DNA of 27,849 bases. It comes from Baffinella frigidus. Its lineage: Eukaryota; Cryptophyceae; Cryptomonadales; Baffinellaceae. The position numbers and the translations under genes were made by a program. The stretch spans positions 632,651 through 660,499 of the forward strand of contig MU646339.1 of NCBI GenBank assembly GCA_026770585.1. The letters run 5' to 3'. Under the pieces are notes generated by a model. That model worked only from the letters and a program-made list of their open reading frames with translations. It did not search any database and was not told the DNA's origin. Below are positions 12,801 to 24,900 of the stretch, in pieces (the first letter of the stretch is position 1; each line of letters opens with the position of its first letter).

Positions 12801-15800
12801 AGGGGTTGGGGTATAGTGTTGCGAGAGAGGGGAGTGACCAAGTGAGGGAGTAGAGTTCTAGGGTTGCATAGTGTTGCGAGAGAGGGGTGTGCCCAAGTGA
12901 CAGTGTGACCAAGTGACAGAGAGAGGGATGTGACCAAGTGAGAGAGTAGAGTTCGGGTTTCGGGTGTAGGGATTCGGGTTTCGGGTTTCGGTTTTCGGTT
13001 TTCGGGTTTCGGGGTTAGGGTAAAGTGTCGCGAGACAGGGGCGTGACCAAGTGAGGGAGTAGAGTTCGGTTTTCGGGTTTCGGGTTTCGGGTGTAGGGAT
13101 TCGGGTGTAGTGTTTAGGGGCTAGGGTAAAGTGTTGCGAGAGAGGGGAGTGACCAAGTGAGGGAGTAGAGTTCGCACGCGTCCGCGTTGAACAGCGACTG
13201 CACGTCCACCTGGTGAATAGAGGGCCCCTTTTAGGTGTATAGATGGCCTCTTTTAGGTGTATATATGGCCCCTTTTAGGTGTATATATGTCCTCTTTTAA
13301 TTATGGAAGCAGCAATCCCGTTGCAGTCCGCGTTGAAGAGCGACTGCACGTCCACCTGGCGAATAGATGGTCGTTTATATGGGGGGAATGGTGTATAGAT
13401 GGCCGTTTATATGGGGGGAATGGTGAATAGATGGCTGTTTATATGAGGGAAATGGTGAATAGATGGCCGTTTATATGGGGGAAATGGTGAATATATGGCC
13501 GTTAGTATGGGGAGAATGGTGAATAAACGGCCGTTTATATGGGGGAAATGGCGAATAGACGGCCGTTTATCTTCGTGTGCGTTGTATACTTAGTGATATA
13601 TGACTCTGGGTAGGTTCCTCGAAAGGCCATCTTCATCTTCTCGAGTGACCACGCCCACCTGGTGAATAGACAGCCGTTGATGTGGGGGGAATGTTGAATA
13701 GATGGCCGTTTATATGGGAGAAATGGTGAATTTATAGCCGTTTATATGGGGAGAATGGTGAATAGATGGCCGTGTACGTTTTATACTTAGTGAAATATGA
13801 CTCTGGGTAGGTGACTGTCTAGAGCATCTTCTGCTCTCGCATCGCCTCCCTGAATCTATCATACGGGGGGCAGCAGCCGTTTATGGGAAGGAATGAGCCG
13901 TTTAGGTGAATACGGAGCCGTCTAAGCCGCTCAAAAGGCTCCGGGGTACCGTCCGCCCCGGATATCCTGGGTAACGTGACCATTCCCCGGTACAATTTGG
14001 ATCCTTTTCTTCGGTTGTCGCGACGAAGAGGGGCAGCATGCCTCACTCAGGAGGCAGAGCTAGGCGAACCTGAAAATGGGGGCGCTGGTGACTAGAGATT
14101 GCCCTTCTGTCGACTGGTTCTTGCTACAGCCACCTCCTAGCTCTGCCTCACTCGGGTTGACCGACTATTCTCAAGTTGACAGGTTGGGTTCGCGGTACAA
14201 ATCCGTCAACGCTGGAGCATAACCCCCCCCTGGCGCAACAAATTGAGAACCCCAAATATACTGGGACAGCTAATGGTTCGATTCGAACGCACCTGACTCT
14301 AGAAGAAGTAACAGTTATTTCGTGCTGGTCACGGTTTTTAATTCCCGGTTCAGGGTTTAGGGTGTCTGGATTCGGGAGTCTTCTATTCGTCAACTTTTGG
14401 ACCCGGAGTTGACTTTTGGACCTGGGATGCGAAGAAAGAGTCGATGAGGGTAGCGACGAAGAGGGGGAGATTTCCGTTACCTTATCCGTAGGAACCCCCC
14501 TATGTCCCTACAGAACTGCCTACCGTAGGGCCTAGGGACTATTCACTAAGGGGTTATTCAAAGCCCCTTCGAAGTCCGGTGTGTGGTTAGGGGGTCTGTA
14601 TTAGGACCTGGGATTCGAAGAAGTAGTCGATGAGGGTCGCGACGAAGAGGGGGAGCATGCCTCATTCGGGTTGACTGGCAGACTATTCTCAAGTTGACAC
14701 GCTGGGTTCGAGGTACAAATCTGTCAACTTTGGAGCGGGATCGAGCCCGCGCTCAACAAATTGGTGGGCCCCAAAAGACTTAAAGACTAAAAAAAACCCG
14801 GGCCCACCAAATTGAGAACCCCAATAGACTGGGACAGCTAGTGGTTCGATTCGTCAACCTTTGGACCTGGGATTCGAAGAAGTAGTCGATGAGCGTCGCG
14901 ACGAAGAGGGGGAGCATGCCTCGCTCGGGTTGACCGACTATTCTCAAGTTGACAAGTCAGTTCACACGGAATTTGTACCAACTTCCCGAAATTTGGATTT
15001 TTCTCTGGGGAGAATGTCACCTTATGACCTTTCAAAACCCTGGATTCCAGGGGTTTTCCTGTAAGCCATTCAGCCCTACACTCTTGGGTGATAGTGGTTC
15101 GATTCGAACGCACCTGGGATTCGAAGAAGTAGTCGATGAGGGTCGCGACGAAGAGGGGGAGCATGATGAAGTTGCACCCCGCGTAGTAGAGGATGAAAAA
15201 CACGTACGCTATCTGCCCCATCCCTGGTAGCGCGTTTGGGGTTTGGGGTTTGGGGTTTTGGGTTTGGGGTTTGNNNNNNNNNNNNNNNNNNNNNNNNNNN
15301 NNNNNNNNNNNNNNNNNNNNNNNNNNNNNGGGGTTTGGGGTTTGGGGTTTGGGATTTGGGGTTTGGGGTTTGGGGTTTGGGGTCTAGGGTCTAGGGTTTA
15401 GGGTTTAGGGTTTCGAGTTTAGGGTTTCGGATTTAGGATTTAGGATTTAGGATTTAGGATTTAGAGTTGATGGCCTGTCCCCCGCGCGATAGAGGGGTAA
15501 GTACCCGGTTTCGGGTTTCTGGTTTCGGGTTGAGAGTTTAGGTCTGAGGGTTCAGAGTTTAGTGTTTAAACGTTTTGGGTCTAGGGTTCATTGAAATCGT
15601 TTCGGGTTCCGGGTCCCGGGTCTCGGGTTCCGGGTTCCGGGTTCCGGGTTCCGGGTTCCGGGTTTTGGGTTTTGGGTTCCGGGTTTCGGGATCCGGACCG
15701 CAGTTGGTGGTGAGGTGCGCGTCCCCCTTCGGGAGGTACGGCGTGTCCGTGCAGTAGGGCTTATTCAGGGTTTATTCAGGGTTTACACAGGTTTTATCTA

Positions 15801-18800
15801 GGGTTTATCTAGGGTTGAGGTTTTTTTATCTAGGGGGTTTTCAGGGCTTAGGGTTTATTCAGGGTTTATTCAGGGTTTATTCAGGGTTTATTCAGGGTTT
15901 ATTCAGGGTTTAGGGTTTATTCAGGGTTTATTTAGGGTTTATTTAGAAGGTTTCGGGGTCCGGACCGCAGTCGGTGGTTATGTGCGGGTCCCCCTCCGGG
16001 AGGTACGGCGTGTCCGTGCAGTAGGGGTGCGAGACCGAGGCGTCGTAGAACAGGTCAAACCACCTGAAAAAAAATGGTCAAAATAACTGGGTAAACAAAG
16101 AAATGGACTGGCAAAAAAAGAACTGGAGAAAAGAACGCCCTTTACTGAATACATAATGTAGAAATGGTGTCCGTGCAGCAAGGGTGCGAGGCCGAGGCGT
16201 CGTAGAACAGGTCGAACCACCTGCAATTTGTTTTTTGGGATTAACGAAGAATGGCTCAGATTTGGCCATATCTAACGGGAAATGACTTAGGTTTGGCCAT
16301 ATTTAACGGGAAATGACTTAGATTTGGCCATTGTTTCCCTGTGTGGAGGGGTGCGAGACCGAAGCGTCGTAGAAGAGGGTGAACCACCTGGGGAAAAAAA
16401 AGAAATGGTCAAAAAAATTGGCAAAAAACTGGAGAAAAGAACACCCTTTACTGAATAAATAATGTAGAATATTGATATGTCCGTGCAGTAGGAGTGCGAG
16501 ACCGAGGCGTGGTAGAACAGGTCGAACCACCTGCAAAAAAAGAAATGGTGAAACCACCTGCGACGGGAGAAAGGACGCCCTTTACTGAATGCAGAATGTA
16601 GAAATATTGAATGTTGATATCCTGACTGAATGCAGTATGGGTGCGAGACCGAGGCGTAGTAGAAGAGGTCAAACCACCTGGGGGGAAAAGAAGCGGTCAA
16701 TCCACCTGCGGTGTTGAGGGATGAAGGTTAACGAGAAATGGCTTAGATTTGGCCATATTTAAGGGGAAATGGCTTGAATTTGGCCATATTTTCCATTGGT
16801 AGCTGTGTGGATGGGTGCGAGACTGATGCGTCGTAGAAGAGGTCGAACCACCGGCGGGGTTTGGGGGTTGGAGTTTGGGGGTTGGGGTTTGGGGTTTGGG
16901 GTTTGGGGTTTGGGGTTTAGGGTTTAGGGTTTCGGGTTTAGGGTTTAGGGTTTAGGGTGGAGGATTTATGGTTTATGGTTTAGAGTTCAGGGAGAAAAGG
17001 ACGCCATGTGCTGAAGAATGTAGAATATCTATATCTTGACTGAATCTTTGGGGTTCGGGTTCGAGTTCAGGGTTTAGGATTTAGGGTTTAGGGTTTAGAG
17101 TTGAGGTTTTAGGGTTTGGGGTATAGGGTTCAGGGTTGAGGTTTGAGGGTTTGATTTTATGGTTTATGGTTTAGGGTTTAGAGTCTAGGGTTTAGGGTTT
17201 AGGGTTTAGAGTCTAGGGTTGAGGGTTTAGGGTTTATGGTTTACCCGTCTCCAGTCGCCACGCGGAACAGGAGGAGAATCGAACCGGACATTGTCTCGAA
17301 GTTCCAGCGGTCGGTGATCACCTGTTGAGGGTTTCGGGTTTCGGGTTCGGGGTTTAGGGTTTGGGGTCTGGGGTTTGGGGTTTGGGGTTTGGGGTTTGAG
17401 GTTTGGGGTTCAGGATTCAGGGTTTAAGTTTTAGGGTTCAGGGTGTGGGGCTAAAGTTTTGGGTTGTAGGGTTTGGGGTTTGGGGCTTAGGGTTTAAGGT
17501 TTAGGGTTTAGGGTTTATGGATTAGGGTTTAGGGTTTATGGTTTATGGTTTATGGGTTATGGTTTATGGTTTATGGTTTATGGTTTATGGTTTAGGGATT
17601 AGGGATTAGCGTACCTTGCCATGCTTGATGTGCTCAAACATTTGCTTGTCCGTCCTGTTTCAGCGTGCAGGGTTTAGGGTTTAGAGTTTAGGGTTTAGGG
17701 TTTAGGGTTTAGGGTTTAGGGTGCAAGGATTTAGGGTGTTGGTGTTGGAACAATCGTTTTCGGGCCTAAATAATCGTTTTCGGGCTCAAACAATCGTTTT
17801 CAGGCTTGAGAGGTGTAATGAGGGGCAGACGGTGTCGCTCAACTCAACTCTGAAGGGCCGATCTAGGACCTGTATCGAGAGTAATAAAGAAGAAGACGGT
17901 ACCCGATAGAAGCGAAGATGAAAATCCAGAAGGCACCACTAGGTTCCCGCGCGAAAAGGATGATGCGATGTCAAACGTTGATGCAAAACACGATGCCAGA
18001 AGTTGATGATGCTGGTGCCAAACCGTCAAACATTTGCATTGTACCCGATTGAAGCGAAGATGAAGATCGAGATGGCAAGGAAGAAGAGCGCCGAGATGAT
18101 CGACGGGATCGCGCCAAGCAGCGTCCGAAGCCCCCCCCCCAAGATTTCCGGGGAAATTTCCGGGTGGAATCCATAGCAACGGATAGGATTCTAGTACTAA
18201 TCGTTGAGATGGAATGTATCCGTGAAGTCTCCGGTGGCTGCTACGTGGTCCCTAGACGGGCCTACCAGGACTTTCCACGGAAGGATCAGGTGGCCGTGAA
18301 CGCCCGCGTGACCGGTCACGCGGACGCCGAAGCCAACTGTCCGAGGTGACTGCCTTGGCGTGTTCCTTCCTATGGAACAGGCTATGGCGGGATTTGCATC
18401 AAACCTAACGGTCCTAAAAGAGGAAATTTAGCACACAAGTGGCATGAGGGAGGAGGCGGTACCCGATAGAAGCGAAGATGAAGATCCAGATGGCAAGGAA
18501 GAAGAGCGCCTGGTGTAGGGTTAAGAGTTTAGGGTTTGTGGTTTAGGGGTTGGGGTTTAGGGTTTAGGGTTAGGGTTTAGGGTTTGAGGTTTAGGGTTCA
18601 GGGTTTAGGGTTTGGGGTTTAGAGTTTAGGGTTTAGGGTTTGAGGTTTAGGTTTTCGGGTTTGGGGTGTAGGGATCATGACCGAGATGATGGACGGGATT
18701 GCGCCGAGCAGCGTCCCGATCATTACCTACGGTCAGGGGTCAGGGTTTAGGGTTCAGGGTGCAGCCCCCCCCCCCCCCCGATTATACCTAACATCGGCAA

Positions 18801-21800
18801 AATTCAGGTTGGGGCTGTGGTCAATTTTAGTTCATTTTGAACAAAATTGCACCGGTGAAAGAGGTGTAAAGAAAGCCTCGGCGCCGAGCAGCGTGCCGAT
18901 CATTACCTACGGTTCGGGGTTAGGGTTTTGGGAATAGCCACACAGCGGACTTCGAAGGGATTTTGAATAACCCTTAAGCGATAAGACCTAGGATCCTACG
19001 GTAGGCAACCCGTAGGGGTCGTAGGGGGGTTCCTACGGATAAGGTTACGGAAACTCGGCCCATTTTGGGCCGAAAGTCCTGTCGTAGCCCGCTGTGTTGG
19101 GTGAAGGGTTTTCCACCCCAATCATACCTAACACCGCCAAAATTTAGAATGGTGTTGTGGTCATTTTATCATTATTTCAATATTGCACCGCTGAAAGAGG
19201 TGTAATCTTCGGCGCCGATCAATCATCACCCGAGTTTAGGGTTTAGGGTTTAGGGTTTAGGGTTTAGGGTTTAGGGTTTAGGGTTCATGGTTCAGGGTTT
19301 CCGATCGCTGCACTGAAGGGAAATATTTCATGCCAGGAAGGGACACACAGCACATGAGCAAAATTGTGCAACTTCCAACTTCGTTCCATCTGCGCCAGAA
19401 GCTTCTGGAATCCGCTCCCCACCTTTCAAACCGGCTCCCGACTTTTGAAATGGCTAACCACATTTGAAACCGACTCACCACTTTCGAAATCGTCTCACGC
19501 CTTTTTAAACAAATTTGGTACAGGCCTTTTTGTGTGAGACGGGAAAAAATTATGTGCAGGCCTTTTTGTGTGAGATGGACCTGCAGGGTCTTGATCTTCT
19601 TCACAAGACGGAAAATGCGGAGTACGCGCAGCAGCTTGAAGAATGAAAGGTCAGGCCCGTCTTTCGGCAGCAGCCATCTGAAAAACGAAATTTCAGGGCC
19701 GTGTTTTGGTAGAATCCACATGAAGAATAAAAGGTCAGGGCCGTCTTTCGGTAGAAGCCACCTGCGACGAGAACGGAACGTCAGTTTTCGCTAACCACAC
19801 AGTGGACTACGGACCTTTCATCAAAAGTCAACTTACCCTGTAGATTGTTAACTTGAAGGATTTTTCAATGCAAATTCTGGGGTTCCACTTCAGGTTCATC
19901 CTAAAATCCAGCCCCAACGAAACCTTCGTAGCCCACCGTGTGGTTACACCACGCCAGATTCTCGGAAGAGGTCGCCAAAAGTCAATTCCCCGGACGGAAT
20001 GTGAGGAGATCGTGTACTTTTGGCATAGTTGAACGCCACAGTTGGCGTTCCCAAAGGGAGCTACCCCCTCCAGCAGTCTGGCGTGGTGTGTTTCGGGGGT
20101 GCGCCTCAACATGCCTGCTGAATCTGGGGTCCAGCAGTCTGGCGTGGCACACGCTTGCACGTCGAAAGGTCAAAGCCGTCTTTCGTTCGCACACCACGCT
20201 AGACTGCAGTCTAGCGTGGTGGGACACGGTCCCGTTCTCCCCCAGTCAGATTGCCTGACTATTCTCACGTTGACGGTTCTGAGTGTGTGGTGCAAGGCCT
20301 TCTCGGGTGGGAATGCATCCCCTTGCACGCATACAGGTCAGAGCCGTCTTTCTTCACTGGTTGTAGGTACCTGACTCCGTAGACTAGCATATAATTTGGG
20401 GTTTGGGGTTTATGGGGTCTGACCCGTCGACGACGGACATGAGGACGACCAGAAAATCGAACGAGTTCCACGCGTCTCCGAAGTACGGGCTCCAGTACCG
20501 GATTTTCCCCTGGGTGAGGGTTTGGGGTTTGGGGTTTGGGGTTTGGGGTTTGGGGTTTGGGGTTTGGGGTTTAGGGTTTAGGGTTTAGGGTTCAGGGTGT
20601 GGGGTGTGGGGTTTAGGGTTTAGGGTTTAGAGGTCAAGGTTTAGGGTTTAGGGTTTTGGGTTTAGGGTTTAGGGTTTATCTTCCCCTGGGATACAGGAGT
20701 GCAGGATTTGGGGTTTAGGGTTTAGGGTTTAGGGTTTAGGGTTTAGGTTTCAGGGTGTAGGGTGTAGGGTGTAGGGTTTAGGGTTTAGGGTTTAGGGTTT
20801 AGGTGGACCTGGGGGGTGTCTGGAAAGCGCTCCCAGTCGACCACCCCGAACGAATACAGCTTCGCAACCTGAAAGTTGACGGTTTAGCACCAAACTATGC
20901 CAAAAATTCACGGTTTAGTACCAGCACTTTCCACCAAACCCGCCCGCCGAGCCCCCGAACGAATAGAGCTTCGCAACATGAAAGTTGACGGTTTTCGTAC
21001 CAATTTAGCACCAAATCATGCCATGGTTCATTCAGGGTTTATTCAGGGTATGTTCAGGGTTTTTTCAGGGTTTTTTCAGGGTTTATTCAGGGTTTATTTA
21101 GGGTTTATTTAGGGCTAGAAGGGTCTGGAGGGTGTCTGGGAAGCGCTCCCAGTCGAGCACCTCGAACGAATAGAGCTTCGCAACCTGAAAGTTGACGGGT
21201 TCGTACCAGTTTTGTACCAAATAACGCCAAAAGTTCTGAAAGTTGACGGTTTAGTGAAAGTTGACGGTTTAGTACCAGCAACCTGAAAGTTGACGGTTTC
21301 GTACCAGTTTAGCACTAAACCATGCCACAAGTTCTGAACGTTGACGGTTTGGTGAAAGTTGACGGTTTCGCACCAGTTTAGCACCAAATGGTGAAAAAGT
21401 TTTGAAAGTTGACGGTTTAGTACCAGCACGTTACCTGAAAGTTGACGGTTTAGTACCAGCAACCTGAAAGTTGACGGTTTAGTACCAGCCCTTTCCACAA
21501 ATCCCGCCCACCGAGCCCCCGAAGGAATAGAGCCTCGAAACCTGTTTGTCGGGGGGACGCGGTTGACTGAACCGGGCGGCGTTTGTACCAGGGATTTGCT
21601 CGGTTAGGATCTGGGTGTGGGAATTGGGGGCTAGGGGTTTAGGATTTAGGGCTCATCATTGATGGTTTAGGGTTGACGGACTACACCGTTTCGACCGTGT
21701 AGTAGAGTGGAGGGTGGAGGATGGAGGGGGTCGGGAGTAGGGTTTAGGGTGTCCGGCGCAGATGCCATGAAAGTGGTGACGGGGCTGTACCGTTTCGACC

Positions 21801-21852
21801 GTAGTCGATAGATAGATAGATAGATAGATAGATAGACAGATGTATCGATAAA

Positions 21853-21897
<45 letters not shown>

Positions 21898-21904
21898 GGA
21901 TCTA

Positions 21905-21947
<43 letters not shown>

Positions 21948-24900
21948 ATCTATATCTATCTATCTATCTATCTATCTATCGATCGATCGATCTATAAATA
22001 GATGGATGGTCAGGTGGATGGATAGATAGATGGAAAGATGGAGAGAGCACCGTTTCGACCGTGCAGACTGTGATCGCGGGTTGACAGACTATTCTGAAGT
22101 TGACACTCTCGGTTTCCGGTACAAACCCGTCAACTTTCGAGTTGAGTTGACGGGTTTGCACCGGAAACCGAGAGGGCTGCGCACCGTTTCGCAAATTCGT
22201 CAACTTTGGTCGACAAATCCGTCTACTTACAAATTCGTCAACTTTGGAGGGCTGCGCACCGTTTCGACCGTGTAGACGACGATGAAGAAATTATCGATGT
22301 ACACTTTGACCTCCACGTATATGTTCGGCGCTGGTGTTTGGGGTTTAGGGTTTAGGGTTTAGGGTTTGGGGTTTAGGGTTTGGGGTCTGGGGTTTGGGGT
22401 TTGGGGTTTAGGATTTAGTTTTTAGTTTTTAGTTTTTAGGGTTTAGGGTTTAGGGTTTAGGGTTTAGGGGTTAGGGTTACCCGTCAAGTCCTCGGTCGCC
22501 ATCCAAACGGTGTTGATGATGATCAAACCGTCAACTTCTGAGTATGCTGACACTAAACTGGTACTGAACCGTCAACTTTGGAGTATTCTGGCACTAAAAT
22601 GGTACCAAACCGTCAACTTTTGAGTATGCTGGCACCAACCTGGTCCTACACCGTCAACTTTTGAGTATGCTAGCACTCAACTGGCACCAAACCGTCAACT
22701 TTTGAGCGTGCTAACACTCACCTGGTACCAAATCGTCAACTTTTGAGTACCTGGAAAGTGCTCGGTCGCCATCCACACGGTGTTGATCACGATTACGGCC
22801 TGGTTTGGGGTTCAGGGTTTAGGGTTTGGGGTTTAGGGTTTGGGGTTTAGGGTTTAGGGGTCAGGGTTTAGGGTTTAGGGTTTAGGGTTTAACCTTAGGG
22901 TTTAGGGTTTAGGGTTTAGGGTTTACCATCATGATCGAGTCGTAGGTCGAGTCGGTGAGGACGTTGTACAGGAACTGCCGAGCGAGGAAGTGATTCAGTT
23001 TTCAAGGATTAAAAAAAAAATCGCCTGCATTCTCAGGGAAATGGACTTTTAAAATGAAAAAGCCGGGACCGGATTTCCGGTCCTGGCTTTTGAATGAAGC
23101 CTGTGTTGCCTGGAAAGCGGAACTGCGCAAGCACCAAACGCAAACGGGTTAGGCTGAGCGCTCAACACACGCCAAAAGTCGATTGTGCAAAGAAGTTCTG
23201 GGTTATTCGCCAAAAGTGGCCGACTCGTGGTACAGATCTTAGAAAGACGTCTGACCGAATCGTAGTTCGGATCGCCACTCGAGAATTCTAGAGGGACCTG
23301 TCTACATGTGGGGTTGTAAAACTTTGTACCAGGATAAAGTGTTCCAACCTCGTAACCGGCCTAACCAGGGCTTCAGCGGCTCCAAGGGCAATGAAAGTTT
23401 CTACACAAATGCTACACATAAAATTTTCTTGGTTTTAAATAGGCCCCTCTTGCATTCTCGTGTGGCGGGACCGCCCGCCCGTGCTGGCAGGATATTTTCA
23501 ATTTCATCTCGAAAGATAACTGAATCAGTTCCCTGATTAGAGCCATTAATTTAATTAGGGGAGGGGGCCTTATTAAATTTACTACGCCCTTACTAATTTC
23601 TCCTATTCAACCTCCTATTGAAAACGAGCTGATTCAGTTATCTTCCGAAATTCGGGGACGAATCCAAAAATCCTACCAGTCGTGTCCAATTTATGGATGC
23701 CAAAGTGCCCATCGCCCAATCCATTTGCCCCCTCAGACATGACCACGGCCAATACGCATTTCAGCGTCTGCATCCGGGGTCACATTTGCGGGTCTGAAAA
23801 CGGGGTGACGCCACCAACAAAAGTCAACTTGATAACCAAAAGTGAACTTGGTGACTTTCGCACCTTGCGGACAATCTGCACGGGGATCTTGGGCTTGGCT
23901 TTGAGCGAAAGTCTCTGCATCGTCGCGCCTGTCGCCCACCTGCAATTTTTAGGGGTTGGGGTTTAGGGTCAACGAAATTTACTACACAATTTGTCAACGA
24001 AATTTACTACACAATTTGATCATACAAGTAATAGTAAAGCGCTCGTGTAGTACATGTCGTTAGCGAAAACCCTTTTTTTATCTTTATTTAAAAATGATTG
24101 TCTGAGAAGGACGGACATGTCCCAGCTCTGTCTCAGGCAAATTGGGCCCCTCGTGGGCTGGCTTTGAGTGAAAGTCAGCTCTGTCGTGTTGCCTCGGGGG
24201 AGGCGACACGAGACAAGAAGATACCGAAAGGTCACCTACCCAGAGTCGTATATCACCGAGTATACAACGTGTACTAAGAAAATTGGGCCCCTCGTGGGCT
24301 GGCTTTGAGAGACAGTCTAATTTGCATCGTTGCGCCTGTCGCCCACCTGCATTACCAACCCCGGTTTAGAGGGGGAACGTTTTGGGTTTGGGGACCGATT
24401 TGTAGTACGATTGGCCACCCGAGTGTGAGCATCAATCCCGCATTCCGGTGTGCCTTACGGTAGGGGGGGGTACCCGATACAGTCTCTCTCAGGGCAGGGA
24501 CGCACCAGATGCGCTGGTTCTCGGTGTAGAGCGCGGTCCCGGACTGGCGCCGGATGTTGTCGATCAGGACCTGTACAGGTTACGAGCATGGGGTGTAAGA
24601 AAGCGCCAACGTGACCTCTCTCTACAGGGGCACCTTGCTGATAAGAAACCGCCCCCCCCCCCCTAGGACCACCGTAGGACCCTAGGCATAGGCCTACTGT
24701 AGGGTTCTATGGGGGGGGCGTTTTGGTATGAGCGAGGTACCCCTGTACCGCGGTGGGCCCATCTTAAGGCTCATAGACTTTTTGGATCACGCATCTCCAG
24801 GCGTGTCACTTAGCAGCCACCGGGGCCTTTTGGAAATCGGCCCATCTAAAAGATATGTCATCTGAAAAGCTAACGCCAGCGAGGTACTTAGAGCCTACCT

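Larger units (their letters stand above)
14014..14918 (-). repeat. Array of 3'-end copies of S6 exon e18
   Basis: Copies at 14867-14918, 14608-14660 and 14422-14471, and a short one at 14014-14040, encode MLPLFVATLIDYFFESQ or part of it. The three longer ones are followed by a GTCC donor. They alternate with GTTGAC foldback elements and a CACACAGCGG foldback. Confidence 0.88.

Noticed and set aside
14838-15221. A 127-residue single-exon protein starting at the S6 methionine
   Set aside because: The frame reads through the e18 donor into a degraded copy of the same exon; the splice donor after FFESQ and the upstream exon phases show it is an internal exon.
19828-20258. Overlapping 80-110 residue frames on both strands
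   Set aside because: They arise from a foldback and from CCAGCAGTCTGGCGTGG inverted repeats; no family resemblance.
21123-21184. Functional alternative to exon e10
   Set aside because: Has an acceptor and open frame but no GT donor before an in-frame repeat, so the copy at 20809-20868 was preferred.
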